Source: Denitrobaculum sp965232285 (GTDB taxonomy: Bacteria > Pseudomonadota > Alphaproteobacteria > Kiloniellales > Kiloniellaceae). From it: a stretch of 64,000 nucleotides of DNA. Shown here piece after piece: positions 1 through 9,454 of this stretch (positions are counted from its first letter, which is position 1; the number at the start of each line of letters is the position of its first letter). The stretch covers positions 744,001 through 808,000 of the forward strand of contig CBDDPL010000004.1 of assembly GCA_965232285.1 (NCBI GenBank). The letters are read 5' to 3'. The position numbers and the translations under genes are program-made. Under the pieces are notes generated by a model. That model ran no database searches, had not been told where the DNA came from, and was given only the letters and a program-made list of their open reading frames with translations.

Positions 1-434
1 GTTCGGAAGCCGCTGCCAAGGGTTACGAGCAGGCTGTCGCCATGACCAAGGAGCAGGTCGAGCGCACCTCCAGCGCCGTGTTCCAGGGCTATGACGAGAT
101 CGCCACGCTGGGCAAGGAAAACATCGACGCCTACGTCGAGAGCGGCAACATCGTCGCCAAGGGCTTCGAGAACCTCAGCAAAGAGTGGATGAGCTTCGCT
201 CAGTCCTCGCTCGACGCGCAGGTCGCCGTCACCAAGCAGTTGCTTGGCGTCAAAACCTTCCGCGAAGCGATCGACATGCAGACCTCCTACACCAAGAGCA
301 GCTTCGACACCGCCCTCTCCGAGAGCGCGAAGCTGACCGAGATGTCTGTCAAGGTTGCCAACGAGGCCATGACCCCGATCCAGGATCGTGTGAACGTCAT
401 GACTGACAAGCTGCTGAAGCCTGTCGCTGCCTAA
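1..434 (+). CDS. Phasin family protein, 5' end cut by window
   Basis: Phasins coat polyhydroxyalkanoate granules in the cytoplasm. The reading frame is open from the window edge (codons from base 3) through the Met at 42, so the true start lies outside and at least 143 residues are visible. The protein is amphipathic and helical, with the phasin_2-type pattern: a Lys/Glu/Ala-rich start, then FENLSKEWMSF, FREAIDMQTSY and a C-terminal stretch ending in DKLLKPVAA. There is no signal peptide or membrane segment. A strong terminator follows 40 bases after the stop. The family call rests on overall composition and these motifs; which granule it binds is not visible. Confidence 0.85.
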   Translation, partial: SEAAAKGYEQAVAMTKEQVERTSSAVFQGYDEIATLGKENIDAYVESGNIVAKGFENLSKEWMSFAQSSLDAQVAVTKQLLGVKTFREAIDMQTSYTKSSFDTALSESAKLTEMSVKVANEAMTPIQDRVNVMTDKLLKPVAA

Positions 435-473
435 GGGCAAGACCTTCAAGCTATCAAGCTTGTGAACTTCGTG

Positions 474-506
474 AAAAGCCCGGCGGTCCATCCCGCCGGG
501 CTTTTT
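474..506 (+). terminator. Intrinsic terminator after the phasin gene
   Basis: A perfect 9-bp GC-rich stem (478-486 with 493-501), a six-base loop and a run of five T. Four A precede the stem, so it can also work leftward for serB, whose stop is at 534. Confidence 0.85.
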
Positions 507-533
507 GCGTTGTGAAGCTTCAGGTGTGGCGGG

Positions 534-1430
534 TCAGGATTTGAGTTCGTCCCGCCGGTAACCCTGGAAGTAGAGCAGGGCGGTCAGGTCGCCGTGGTCG
601 ATGCAGAATTCGGCCGCTTCCCGGACCACGGGCTTGCCCTGGTAGGCAACGCCCAGTCCGGCGGCTGACAGCATGGCCAGGTCGTTGGCGCCGTCGCCGA
701 CTGCGCAGACCGCATCGCTGTTTATGCTCTGTTGCCCGGCCAGTTCTTCCAGGGCTTCCTGTTTTGCTTCCCGTCCCAGGATCGGCTCCGCCACGGCGCC
801 GGTCAGATTTCCGTTCTCGATGATCAGGCTGTTGGCCCGGTCTTCATGGAAACCACAGCGTTCGCGGATCTGTCCGGTAAAGAAGGTGAAGCCGCCCGAG
901 ACCAGCGCGGTGTAAGCGCCGTGCTGCCGCATTGTCTGCACCAGCGTCCGCGCCCCCGGGTTCAGGGTCATAAGGCCGCTGACCTCCTGTAATCGACTCT
1001 CAGGCAGGTTCTTCAAGAGCGCCACCCGGTGCCGCAGGGAGTCTTCAAAAGCCAGTTCGCCGGCCATGGCGCGGGCCGTGATCGCGGCGATCTGCGGTCC
1101 GATGCCGAGGACAATGGCCAGCTCGTCCAGCATCTCCTGCGCGATGATGGTGGATTCCATATCGGCCAGCAGCAGCGACTTGCGCCGGCCCTCGGCGGGC
1201 TGGAAGGCATGATCCGCCGCCGTTTGGGACAGCAGAGGAATGCTTGCTTTGCGGGCTTCATCGATCGAAAGGCCATCGAACGTCAGGTCGCAGGCGATTC
1301 CGGGCGCGAGCCAGTCGGGTGCGCCGACCTTTGCGCCGGCGGCGTCGAGGGCCTGCTGAAACGCGTCGATTTGCTGTCGGGCGAGTGGCGTCGCGTCTGA
1401 ACCGGCGACCAGGGTGAGGACCTTTGACAT
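534..1430 (-). CDS. serB: Phosphoserine phosphatase SerB
   Basis: It removes phosphate from O-phosphoserine in the last step of serine synthesis. The protein has 298 residues, normal for alphaproteobacterial SerB with an N-terminal ACT-like extension (about residues 1-80). HAD motif I is DMEST at residues 90-94, with Asp90 as nucleophile. The second acidic position is Glu rather than the usual Asp. Motif III/IV is seen in VGDGANDLAML and the following GVAYQGKPVVREAA, typical of SerB. It is divergent from miaA, a common alphaproteobacterial neighbour. The ATG at 1430 is the natural start. Confidence 0.93.
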   Translation of the reverse strand: MSKVLTLVAGSDATPLARQQIDAFQQALDAAGAKVGAPDWLAPGIACDLTFDGLSIDEARKASIPLLSQTAADHAFQPAEGRRKSLLLADMESTIIAQEMLDELAIVLGIGPQIAAITARAMAGELAFEDSLRHRVALLKNLPESRLQEVSGLMTLNPGARTLVQTMRQHGAYTALVSGGFTFFTGQIRERCGFHEDRANSLIIENGNLTGAVAEPILGREAKQEALEELAGQQSINSDAVCAVGDGANDLAMLSAAGLGVAYQGKPVVREAAEFCIDHGDLTALLYFQGYRRDELKS

Positions 1431-1536
1431 GGCTGCGGATATAGCCGCCGGATCGTGACAAGTTCAAGCGCGCAGATTGCGCTCGCGTGACAGACTTGAT
1501 ACCTCAAAAAGCTCCGTAACCACTTCTTCAACAGCC

Positions 1537-2544
1537 ATGACCGCCGTATCCGATCCGCAAGTCAGTCTCCGAGAAGCCGCCGCTGCCGCCTTGAGCCACC
1601 GGCCGGTCGTTCTGGTGGGTGGCCCGACGGCCAGCGGCAAATCGAGCCTGGCGGCCGATGTGGCCGCGGCCTTTGGCGGGGTGGTGATCAATGCGGACTC
1701 CATGCAGGTCTATCGGGAGCTCGACATCATCACCGCGCGGCCCGGTCCGGAGGATCTGGCCAAGGCGCCGCACCGGCTCTACGGCGCGCTGCCGGGCGCG
1801 GAACGCTGCTCGGCCGCACGTTGGCGCAGCCTGGCGCTGGCCGAGATCGAGGCCGCCTTTGAGGATGGCCGGCTTCCGGTCGTGGCCGGCGGGACGGGGC
1901 TCTATCTGCGGGCGCTGGAAGAAGGCCTCGCGCCCGTGCCGGAGATTCCAGAACAGGTGCGCGGCGCCGCGCGCGCAGAGTTTGACGCCCTTGGTGCGGA
2001 GGCCTTTCACGCGGCGCTTGCCGCGCGCGATCCTGAGATGGCCGGACGCCTGAAGACGGGCGATACGCAGCGCCTGCTGCGCGCCTGGGAAGTGCTGGAG
2101 GCGACAGGGGAGTCCCTGGCCGCCTGGCAGGCCCGCCAGTCAAAGGCGGCTGGTTCCTGCGATCCAGGCCTTTCCTTCCTGAAGCTGGCGGTCATTCCCG
2201 ACCGGGAGACACTCTACGCTCGCTGCAACGCACGCTTCGCGCAGATGGCGGAGCAGGGGGCGATCGAGGAGGTGAAGGACCTGCTGACGCTGGGGTTCGA
2301 TCCGGACCTCCCCGTTATGAAAGCCATCGGCGTGCGCGAATTCGGCGCCTATCTGCGCGGTGAAATCCCTCTGGAAGCCGCCGTTTCCAAGGCACAGCAG
2401 GAGACGCGGCGCTATGCGAAACGACAAATGACCTGGCTTCGGCATCAGTATGCTGCGAAAAACGTCATCGAAACGCAATATTCGGAAAGTTTAAGGCCGA
2501 AAATTTTTAATATTATTCGTCAGTATCTGTTGACCCTGCCCTGA
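1537..2544 (+). CDS. miaA: tRNA dimethylallyltransferase MiaA
   Basis: It transfers an isopentenyl group from dimethylallyl diphosphate to N6 of A37 in tRNAs that read UNN codons. The P-loop GPTASGKS lies at residues 29-36, followed by the NADSMQVYRELDIITARP substrate loop and VVAGGTGLYLRALEEGL. The C-terminal half has the KQMTWLRHQ tRNA-binding segment. The ATG at 1537 gives 335 residues; a TTG at 1477 in the same frame would add 20 residues of unlike composition, so I prefer the ATG. The last 25 codons are AT-rich compared with the rest. Confidence 0.93.
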   Translation: MTAVSDPQVSLREAAAAALSHRPVVLVGGPTASGKSSLAADVAAAFGGVVINADSMQVYRELDIITARPGPEDLAKAPHRLYGALPGAERCSAARWRSLALAEIEAAFEDGRLPVVAGGTGLYLRALEEGLAPVPEIPEQVRGAARAEFDALGAEAFHAALAARDPEMAGRLKTGDTQRLLRAWEVLEATGESLAAWQARQSKAAGSCDPGLSFLKLAVIPDRETLYARCNARFAQMAEQGAIEEVKDLLTLGFDPDLPVMKAIGVREFGAYLRGEIPLEAAVSKAQQETRRYAKRQMTWLRHQYAAKNVIETQYSESLRPKIFNIIRQYLLTLP

Positions 2545-2690
2545 CGAGCGGCTAGGGTGCGCGCCTCTTCGCCATATCCATGGCGTTGAAGGGCTTTGCT
2601 TTGCCAAGCGGTTAGAAAAGCGACTTTATTTTGTCGTTTCGCGGCGCAGCAAAGCGGAAGTGAAACATGCCGGTTTAAAGGATACAGGAA

Positions 2691-4454
2691 ATGGCATCGG
2701 AGCAGTTGAGCGGCGCGGAGATGGTGATCAAATCCCTGGTGGATCAGGGGGTCGAGGTCATTTTCGGATATCCCGGCGGCGCTGTCCTACCGATCTACGA
2801 TGCGCTTTTCCAGCAGAACAACATCGAACACATCCTGGTCCGGCAGGAAGGCGGCGCCGTCCATGCGGCGGAGGGCTACGCCCGTTCGACCGGCAAGGTC
2901 GGCGTGGTGCTGGTGACCTCAGGCCCCGGCGCGACCAACGCTGTGACCGGCCTGACCGACGCCCTGATGGACTCGATCCCCATCGTCTGCCTGACCGGGC
3001 AGGTGCCGACCCATCTGATTGGCAACGACGCCTTCCAGGAGGCGGACACCACCGGGATCACGCGCCCCTGCACCAAGCATAACTATCTGGTGAAGGACAT
3101 CGAGGATCTGCCCCGGCTGATGCATGAGGCCTTTTACGTGGCCCAGACCGGCCGTCCGGGCCCGGTGGTTATCGACCTGCCCAAGGACGTGCTGCAGGGT
3201 AAGAGCGACTGCTACGTGCCGCCGGAAGAGGTGCAGCACCGCAGCTACAAACCGCAGATTGACGCGGAGGCAAGCAGGATCGAGGAGGCGGTAAAGCTCA
3301 TCGCCAAGGCCAAACGGCCGATCTTCTATACCGGTGGCGGTGTCATCAACGCCGGCCCCAAGGCTTCGGAATTGCTGACCCGCTTCGTGCGCAAGCTGGG
3401 CGTGCCCTGCACCAACACCCTGATGGGGCTCGGCAGTTTCCCGGCCAGCGATCCGCTCTTCGTCGGCATGCTGGGGATGCACGGTACTTACGAGGCCAAT
3501 CTGGCCATGTATAACTGTGACGTGATGGTGAACATCGGCGCGCGCTTCGATGACCGGGTGACCGGCCGTCTGGACGAGTTCTCGCCGAACTCCACCAAGA
3601 TCCACGTCGACATCGATCCCAGCTCGATCAACAAGAACGTGATGGTCGATCTGCCGATCATCGGTGACGCCGGACGGGTGCTCGAAGCCCTGATGGCCGC
3701 CTGGGATCAGGGTGGATACGAGCTGGACCAGAAGGCGCTGAAGGCCTGGTGGACGAAGATCGACGAGTGGCGGGCGCGCGACTGCCTCAGCTACAACCAG
3801 ACCGGCAAGCTGATCAAACCGCAGTACGCCATCCAGCGTCTTTACGAACTGACCAAGGATCGTGACACCTACATCACCACCGAGGTGGGCCAGCATCAGA
3901 TGTGGGCGGCGCAGTACTTCAAGTTCGAGGAGCCCAATCGCTGGATGACCTCCGGCGGCCTCGGGACCATGGGCTACGGACTGCCGGCGGCCATGGGTGT
4001 GCAGCGTGCCCACCGGGATGCCCTGGTGATCGATGTGGCGGGCGAAGCCTCGATCCTGATGAACATCCAGGAGCTTTCCTGCATCGCGCAGTATAACCTG
4101 CCGGTGAAGGTCTTCATCGTGAACAATCAGTGGATGGGCATGGTGCGCCAGTGGCAGGAACTTCTGCATGGCGCGCGCTACTCCGAGAGCTATTCGGCCT
4201 CGCTGCCGGACTTCGTCAAGCTGGCGGATTCCTTCGGCATGGTTGGCATGCGCTGCGAGGATGCGGCCGATCTGGACGGCATGATCCAGGAGATGATCGA
4301 GACACCACGGCCGGTTGTTTTCGACTGTGCGGTCACCCAGGACGAGAACGTCTTCCCGATGATCCCCTCGGGCGCGGCGCATTACGAGATGCTGCTCGGC
4401 CCGGAGGACAAGGCGGCGAAGCCGATTTCCGAGGAGGGGATGGTCCTCGTCTGA
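2691..4454 (+). CDS. ilvB: Acetolactate synthase large subunit
   Basis: This ThDP-dependent enzyme condenses two pyruvates, or pyruvate with 2-oxobutyrate, in the first common step of Val/Leu/Ile synthesis. At 587 residues it is full length. The N-terminal pyrimidine-binding domain has GYPGGAVLPIYDALF and the catalytic Glu in RQEGGAVHAAEGYAR. The central FAD-binding domain carries GARFDDRVTGRLDEF. In the C-terminal domain the ThDP/Mg segment reads AGEASILMNIQEL and then NNQWMGMVRQWQE. It is followed by ilvN after a 157-base gap and by ilvC. A 146-base leader separates it from miaA; I see no clear attenuator peptide there. Confidence 0.96.
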   Translation: MASEQLSGAEMVIKSLVDQGVEVIFGYPGGAVLPIYDALFQQNNIEHILVRQEGGAVHAAEGYARSTGKVGVVLVTSGPGATNAVTGLTDALMDSIPIVCLTGQVPTHLIGNDAFQEADTTGITRPCTKHNYLVKDIEDLPRLMHEAFYVAQTGRPGPVVIDLPKDVLQGKSDCYVPPEEVQHRSYKPQIDAEASRIEEAVKLIAKAKRPIFYTGGGVINAGPKASELLTRFVRKLGVPCTNTLMGLGSFPASDPLFVGMLGMHGTYEANLAMYNCDVMVNIGARFDDRVTGRLDEFSPNSTKIHVDIDPSSINKNVMVDLPIIGDAGRVLEALMAAWDQGGYELDQKALKAWWTKIDEWRARDCLSYNQTGKLIKPQYAIQRLYELTKDRDTYITTEVGQHQMWAAQYFKFEEPNRWMTSGGLGTMGYGLPAAMGVQRAHRDALVIDVAGEASILMNIQELSCIAQYNLPVKVFIVNNQWMGMVRQWQELLHGARYSESYSASLPDFVKLADSFGMVGMRCEDAADLDGMIQEMIETPRPVVFDCAVTQDENVFPMIPSGAAHYEMLLGPEDKAAKPISEEGMVLV

Positions 4455-4611
4455 TCCTCGGCCTTTCGACCAAAGTCTCGCAGTCTATACCGCGAGCGAT
4501 TAATCGGGCGAGAGGTTGTGGTCCTGATGGCGACGGGCAGTTTGCTGCCCGCTCTCGCCGCAATCTCATGCCCGTCAATACACCTGAGTGACTAAAGAAC
4601 GGAACGCGGCC

Positions 4612-5127
4612 ATGTCGCCGAAAGAAACCAACATTGAAAAACGCACCATCGCGGTGCTGGTGGACAACGAACCCGGCGTGCTCGCACGGGTGATCGGCCT
4701 CTTCTCCGGCCGGGGCTATAACATCGAGAGCCTGACGGTCAGCGAGGTCGACCCGCGGAAGAACTTCTCGCGCATTACCGTGGTCACCTCCGGGACGCCG
4801 CAGATCCTGGAGCAGATCAAGGCGCAGCTCGACCGTCTGGTTCCGGTGCACCGGATCAGTGACCTGACCAACGAAGGTCCTGCGGTCGAGCGTGAACTGG
4901 CGCTGGTCAAGGTCGCCGGGACAGGGGAAAAGCGCGTTGAATCCCTTCGCATCGCGGACATCTTTCGCGCCCGCGTGGTGGACTCCAGCCACGACCACTT
5001 CGTCTTCGAGATGACCGGTAAGAGCGACAAGCTGGACGTCTTTATCGACCTGATGCAGCCGCTGGGGCTGGTCGACGTCAGCCGCACCGGTGTCGTCGCC
5101 ATATCCCGCGGACCGAAAGGTCTTTGA
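4612..5127 (+). CDS. ilvN: Acetolactate synthase small (regulatory) subunit
   Basis: The regulatory partner of IlvB, carrying valine feedback inhibition. The N-terminal ACT domain begins IAVLVDNEPGVLARVIGLFSGRGYNIESLTVSE; the C-terminal domain has ELALVKVAG and RIADIFRARVVDSS. From the ATG at 4612 it has 171 residues, usual for the family (about 160-175). A GTG at 4588 in frame would add eight residues, but the ATG has GGAACG upstream and leaves the ordinary N-terminus. It lies between ilvB and ilvC, all on the plus strand. Confidence 0.94.
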   Translation: MSPKETNIEKRTIAVLVDNEPGVLARVIGLFSGRGYNIESLTVSEVDPRKNFSRITVVTSGTPQILEQIKAQLDRLVPVHRISDLTNEGPAVERELALVKVAGTGEKRVESLRIADIFRARVVDSSHDHFVFEMTGKSDKLDVFIDLMQPLGLVDVSRTGVVAISRGPKGL

Positions 5128-5291
5128 CAGAAAGCCAGTAACGCGATACGCCAGCCGCCGGCTGCCGCGGTCGTGACCGGTGCGGACAGAGAACATTCGA
5201 GTTTCCCTCGCGAAACGTGCGGCGTTTCTCCCGAACGCGCGAAGGATAAACCCAGATTGCAGAGAGACAGGACTAACGGAAGGAAAACGCC

Positions 5292-6311
5292 ATGCGTGTC
5301 TATTATGACCGTGATGCCGACGTAAATTTGATCAAGGGTAAGAAGGTTGTCATCGTCGGTTACGGCAGCCAGGGCCATGCCCACGCCAACAATCTGAAGG
5401 ATAGCGGCGTCGCCGACGTCCGTGTTGCACTGCGCGCCGGCTCCGCCACCGCGAAAAAAGCCGAAGCTGCCGGCCTTGAGGTCATGACCCCGGCCGATGC
5501 CGCCGCCTGGGCCGACGTGGTCATGATGCTGACCCCGGACGAGCTGCAGGCCGCGATCTATCAGAACGACCTTGCGCCCAACATGCGCGAAGGCACCGCG
5601 CTGGCCTTCGCCCACGGCCTGAACATTCACTTCAGCCTGATCGAAGCCCGCGCGGACATCGACGTCTTCATGATCGCGCCGAAGGGTCCGGGCCACACCG
5701 TGCGTTCCGAGTATCTGCGCGGCGGCGGCGTGCCCTGCCTGATCGCGGTCGAGCAGAACGCCTCGGGCAACGCGCAGGAAATCGCGCTGTCCTATGCCTC
5801 CGCCATTGGCGGCGGCCGCGCCGGCGTCATCGAGACCACCTTCAAGGAAGAGTGCGAAACCGACCTCTTCGGCGAGCAGGTCGTGCTTTGTGGTGGCCTG
5901 ACCGAGCTGATCAAGGCCGGTTACGAGACCCTGACCGAAGCCGGCTATGCGCCCGAGATGGCCTACTTCGAGTGTCTGCACGAAGTGAAGCTGATCGTCG
6001 ATCTGATGTACGAGGGCGGCATGGCCAACATGCGCTACTCCATCTCCAACACGGCTGAGTACGGCGACTACGTGACCGGTCCGCGGATTATCACCGAGGA
6101 CACCAAGGCCGAGATGAAGCGCGTGCTCGACGACATCCAGTCCGGCCGCTTCACCCGCAACTGGGTGCAGGAATGCCAGGCCGGCCAGCCGAGCTTCAAG
6201 GCGACCCGCCGCCGCAACGCCGAGCATTCGATCGAAGAGGTCGGGGCGCGCCTGCGTGCGATGATGCCCTGGATCGCCGAAAACAAGCTGGTCGACAAAG
6301 AAAAGAACTGA
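5292..6311 (+). CDS. ilvC: Ketol-acid reductoisomerase (class I)
   Basis: It isomerises and reduces acetolactate with NADPH and Mg to dihydroxyisovalerate, the second Val/Leu/Ile step. At 339 residues it is the short class I form. The Rossmann motif is GYGSQGHAHANNLKDSG near the N-terminus; the metal-binding C-terminal knotted domain has TTFKEECETDLFGEQVVLCGG and the later LHEVKLIVDLMYEGG. An AGGAAAACGCC ribosome site precedes the ATG. A strong terminator follows 33 bases after the stop, closing the ilv group. Confidence 0.97.
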   Translation: MRVYYDRDADVNLIKGKKVVIVGYGSQGHAHANNLKDSGVADVRVALRAGSATAKKAEAAGLEVMTPADAAAWADVVMMLTPDELQAAIYQNDLAPNMREGTALAFAHGLNIHFSLIEARADIDVFMIAPKGPGHTVRSEYLRGGGVPCLIAVEQNASGNAQEIALSYASAIGGGRAGVIETTFKEECETDLFGEQVVLCGGLTELIKAGYETLTEAGYAPEMAYFECLHEVKLIVDLMYEGGMANMRYSISNTAEYGDYVTGPRIITEDTKAEMKRVLDDIQSGRFTRNWVQECQAGQPSFKATRRRNAEHSIEEVGARLRAMMPWIAENKLVDKEKN

Positions 6312-6343
6312 TTTCCGAGTCGGCGTTCACGCGCTCTCGGACG

Positions 6344-6374
6344 AAGGCCGGCTGCCGATCAGCCGGCCTTTTTT
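6344..6374 (+). terminator. Intrinsic terminator after ilvC
   Basis: A perfect 10-bp stem (6344-6353 with 6361-6370), a seven-base loop and a run of six T (6369-6374). Confidence 0.88.
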
Positions 6375-6758
6375 CTTGAGCGAAACGGCTGTCTGAAAAG
6401 GGCCGTGGAAGCGCTTGTTTTTGCTCGCTCCCGGTCGCGCGGCGCGGCGACCCCGGCAAAAGCGCCCATTCTTTCCAGAAAGGGCGATTTTCTGTTTGCG
6501 GAGTTAGATCTTGTTAACCATTTTCTGTAAGGTTAATAGAGTAGGTAATACACCGGTTTCCCCGGATTCCCGGGGCGTGTTTCTCTTTGATGTCGGACAC
6601 ATTCGGAAGAACGCAACGTGGTGAAAAGACTGTGATGACTACACTGCATTCCAGTTCAACCGCGCCGACTATCCAGATCCGCCGTGGTGCTGCTGAAGAG
6701 CGCGCTGCGTATCCGGCTCGTTTTGCAATTCTCTTATTTGTGAAGGGTTGAAGCTTTC
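6375..6758 (+). promoter_or_regulatory. mreB upstream region with candidate promoter
   Basis: This 384-base stretch between the ilvC terminator and mreB has no convincing gene. A plausible housekeeping promoter is TTGTTA at 6511-6516 and TTAATA at 6533-6538 with a 16-base spacer, inside the only AT-rich part of the region. This would leave a 5' untranslated leader of about 210 bases. I see no structured regulatory element that I can name in that leader. The promoter is inferred from sequence alone. Confidence 0.35.
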
Positions 6759-7799
6759 ATGTTTTCCCGTTTGCTCGGCATGTTCTCGGCCGATATGGCA
6801 ATCGATCTCGGAACCGCGAACACGCTCGTCTACGTCAAGGGACGCGGCATCGTTCTGAACGAACCCTCGGTGGTCGCCACGACCGAATACAAAGGCAAGA
6901 AGCAGGTGCTTGCCGTTGGTGACGAGGCGAAGATGATGCTGGGCCGGACGCCGGGTAACATCGAAGCCATTCGTCCGCTGCGCGACGGCGTCATCGCCGA
7001 CTTCGACGTGGCGGAGGAGATGATCAAGCACTTCATTCGCAAGGTGCACAACCGCGGCAGCTTCGCCAGCCCCGAAGTTATTATCTGCGTGCCCTCCGGC
7101 TCTACCGCCGTCGAGCGCCGCGCGATTCAGGAATCGGCCGAGAGTGCGGGGGCGCGCCGGGTCTTCCTGATCGAGGAACCCATGGCCGCCGCGATCGGTG
7201 CCGGCCTGCCGGTGACCGAGCCGACCGGCTCCATGGTGGTCGACATCGGCGGCGGGACGACCGAGGTCGCGGTCCTGTCCCTGGGCGGTATCGTCTATTC
7301 CCGTTCCGTGCGGGTCGGCGGCGACAAGATGGACGAGGCGATCATTGCCTACATCCGCCGCAATCATAACCTGCTGGTCGGTGAAGCCTCCGCCGAGCGC
7401 ATCAAGAAAGACATCGGTTCCGCCTGTCCGCCGGAAGACGGCGAGGGCCGGACCATGGAAATCAAGGGCCGCGATCTGATGAACGGCGTGCCCAAGGAAC
7501 TGGTCATCTCCGAACGCCAGATCGCTGAGTCCCTGGCCGAGCCGGTGGGCGCCATCGTCGAGGCCGTCAAGGTCGCTCTGGAGCACACCAAGCCCGAACT
7601 GGCCGCCGACATCGTCGACAAGGGAATTGTGCTGACCGGTGGCGGCGGACTGCTGACCAATCTGGACTATGTCCTGCGCGCTTCGACCGGCCTGCCGGTC
7701 TCCATCGCCGACGATCCCCTGAGCTGCGTTGCACTTGGGACCGGTCGTTGCCTTGAAGAGATGAAGGTGCTGCGTAACGTCCTGATCGCCAACGACTAA
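6759..7799 (+). CDS. mreB: Rod shape-determining protein MreB
   Basis: Bacterial actin that positions the elongation machinery under the inner membrane. At 346 residues it is normal length. It shows the actin-fold ATP-binding motifs: IDLGTANTLVYVKGRGI (phosphate 1), VDIGGGTTEVAVLSLGG (phosphate 2) and the adenosine motif LTGGGGLLTNLDYVLRASTGLPV near the C-terminus. The N-terminal MFSRLLGMFS segment looks like the usual amphipathic membrane anchor. It is first of five genes in order mreB-mreC-mreD-mrdA-rodA. Confidence 0.97.
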   Translation: MFSRLLGMFSADMAIDLGTANTLVYVKGRGIVLNEPSVVATTEYKGKKQVLAVGDEAKMMLGRTPGNIEAIRPLRDGVIADFDVAEEMIKHFIRKVHNRGSFASPEVIICVPSGSTAVERRAIQESAESAGARRVFLIEEPMAAAIGAGLPVTEPTGSMVVDIGGGTTEVAVLSLGGIVYSRSVRVGGDKMDEAIIAYIRRNHNLLVGEASAERIKKDIGSACPPEDGEGRTMEIKGRDLMNGVPKELVISERQIAESLAEPVGAIVEAVKVALEHTKPELAADIVDKGIVLTGGGGLLTNLDYVLRASTGLPVSIADDPLSCVALGTGRCLEEMKVLRNVLIAND

Positions 7800-7907
7800 A
7801 CGTCAATAGTTTCTTTATTTATTGGGCTTAATATTTTAACCTTGTTATAAAGAATCAGATGCTTATCGGCGGGCCCTAAGCGGACCGTTTGGCGATCGGG
7901 AGCCGTT

Positions 7908-8873
7908 GTGAACAAACGTTCGGGTAATGTACTCGGCCTTGCCACCCCCTTGAGGGCTTGGGCACAGCGCTCCGCTTTTGTCGTCTTTTTCGCCCTTGCG
8001 ATCGTTCTCCTTATCCTCGGACGTGCCAATACACCGGCGGTCGAGCTGGTGCGTACCTCTGTGAATGATGCGGTCGCCCCTCTGCTGGAGATGGCGACCA
8101 GCCCCGTGGCGACCGTCTCCGATGCCATCGTGAATGCGCGCGAGCTGATGGAGGTTCGTGCCGCCAATGAGGCCTTGCGGCAGGAAAACGAGCGCCTACT
8201 GCAGTGGCGTGCCGCAGCCCAGCGTCTGGAAGACGAAAACCGGCTGCTGCGCGATCTGAACGAACTGGCCATCGAACCGCGCACCCGTTACATCACCGCC
8301 CGCGTCATCGGCGACCAGGGCGGCGCTTTCGTGCGTTCGGTGCTGGTCAGCGCCGGCACCCGTGACGGTGTGGCCAAGGGGCAGGCGGCCCTGACCGGCA
8401 AGGGCTTGGCCGGACGGGTTGCCGAGACCGGCCGCCGCGCGGCGCGCATTCTGCTGGTCACCGATATGAACAGCCGGATCCCGGTGCTGGTCGGCCAGGC
8501 GCGGGATCGCGCCGTACTGGCGGGCGACAACTCGCCGATGCCCGAGTTGCTTTATTTCAGCCCCGGAGTTCACATCGCGGTCGGCGACCGGGTGGTAACC
8601 TCCGGTCATGGCGGGGCCTTCCCGAGTGGCCTGCCGATCGGTGTGGTAACCGAAGTGCGCGAGAACGAGGTGCGGGTCGAACCCTATGTCGACTGGTCGC
8701 ATCTGGAGTTCCTGCGCCTGGTAGACTACGAATTGCCCCGCATCCTCACCTCGACCGAGGATGGTGTTGCGCAGGGCAGGGGGCAGACCAAAGCCGCGGC
8801 GCAGGGCGAAGCAGCGGCACAGCCGGCCGCCGCGACGGCTGCTGCCACGACCGCTACGGAGCCGGCCCGGTGA
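7908..8873 (+). CDS. mreC: Rod shape-determining protein MreC
   Basis: Bitopic membrane protein that links MreB to PBP2 in the elongasome. A transmembrane helix (about residues 24-43, FVVFFALAIVLLILG) is followed by a coiled coil (about 80-125, rich in ALRQENERLLQWRAAAQRLEDENRLL) and the beta-domain pair with GLAGRVAETGRRAARILLVTDMNSRIPVLV. The tail after residue 285 is low-complexity Ala/Gln/Thr. It starts with GTG, 108 bases after mreB, and its stop overlaps the mreD start by four bases, which suggests translational coupling. Confidence 0.94.
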   Translation: MNKRSGNVLGLATPLRAWAQRSAFVVFFALAIVLLILGRANTPAVELVRTSVNDAVAPLLEMATSPVATVSDAIVNARELMEVRAANEALRQENERLLQWRAAAQRLEDENRLLRDLNELAIEPRTRYITARVIGDQGGAFVRSVLVSAGTRDGVAKGQAALTGKGLAGRVAETGRRAARILLVTDMNSRIPVLVGQARDRAVLAGDNSPMPELLYFSPGVHIAVGDRVVTSGHGGAFPSGLPIGVVTEVRENEVRVEPYVDWSHLEFLRLVDYELPRILTSTEDGVAQGRGQTKAAAQGEAAAQPAAATAAATTATEPAR

Positions 8874-9379
8874 AACTCACCCTTTGGCAGCGCCTCGATG
8901 CCATCGCCCGCAGCATGTTTCCGGTCACCGCGACTCTGCTTCTGATCCTCGCGTCTATGGTGCCCCTGCGCATTCCCGATCTGGCGCCGATCATTCCCTC
9001 GCTGTCGCTGATCGCGGTCTACTACTGGACCATTCACCGGCCCGATCTCATGCCGATCTGGGCGGTCTTCGCCATCGGCGTGACCCAGGATCTGCTGAGC
9101 GGCGCTATGCTCGGTGTGGGCTCGATCGCGCTGCTGCTGGTGCGCCACCTGGTGATCTCCCAGGCGCGCTTCTTTACCAGCGCGTCCTTTGTCGTTATTT
9201 GGAGCATCTTCGCGCTGGTCGCGCTCTTTGCCTTCTTCATGATGTGGCTGCTGACCAGTCTCTCGACCGCGACCCTGGTGGAGCATCGGCCGGCGACCTT
9301 CCAGTATCTGATGACACTGGCGGTCTACCCGGGCTTCACCTGGCTGTTCGTCCATGGACAGCGGTTGTTCTTGCGCTGA
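8870..9379 (+). CDS. mreD: Rod shape-determining protein MreD
   Basis: Inner-membrane protein of the elongasome. It has 169 residues with about five hydrophobic segments (for example TATLLLILASMVPLRI, GVGSIALLLVRHLVISQ and FALVALFAFFMMWLL) and the typical PDLMPIWAVFAIGVTQDLLSG signature of the family. The GTG start overlaps the mreC stop (GTGA). A 75-base gap leads to mrdA. Confidence 0.9.
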   Translation: MKLTLWQRLDAIARSMFPVTATLLLILASMVPLRIPDLAPIIPSLSLIAVYYWTIHRPDLMPIWAVFAIGVTQDLLSGAMLGVGSIALLLVRHLVISQARFFTSASFVVIWSIFALVALFAFFMMWLLTSLSTATLVEHRPATFQYLMTLAVYPGFTWLFVHGQRLFLR

Positions 9380-9454
9380 AGGCGCGCAGTGACCCCGGAT
9401 CCGCGCGGCTCAGGCAGGCCCGCGTTGGATATGGCTTTAACGGATTAGACGGGC

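Noticed and set aside
2545..2690. Possible leader peptide or attenuator before ilvB
   Set aside because: No short frame rich in Ile, Val or Leu codons with a ribosome site and no terminator/antiterminator pair could be found.
2919..4382. 487-codon open frame on the strand opposite ilvB
   Set aside because: It mirrors the third-position GC pattern of ilvB, has a His-rich unnatural composition and overlaps a certain gene along its whole length.
6470..6497. Second terminator-like hairpin before mreB (GCCC/GGGC around CTTTC/GAAAG)
   Set aside because: Too short and not followed by a clear run of T; a chance structure cannot be ruled out.
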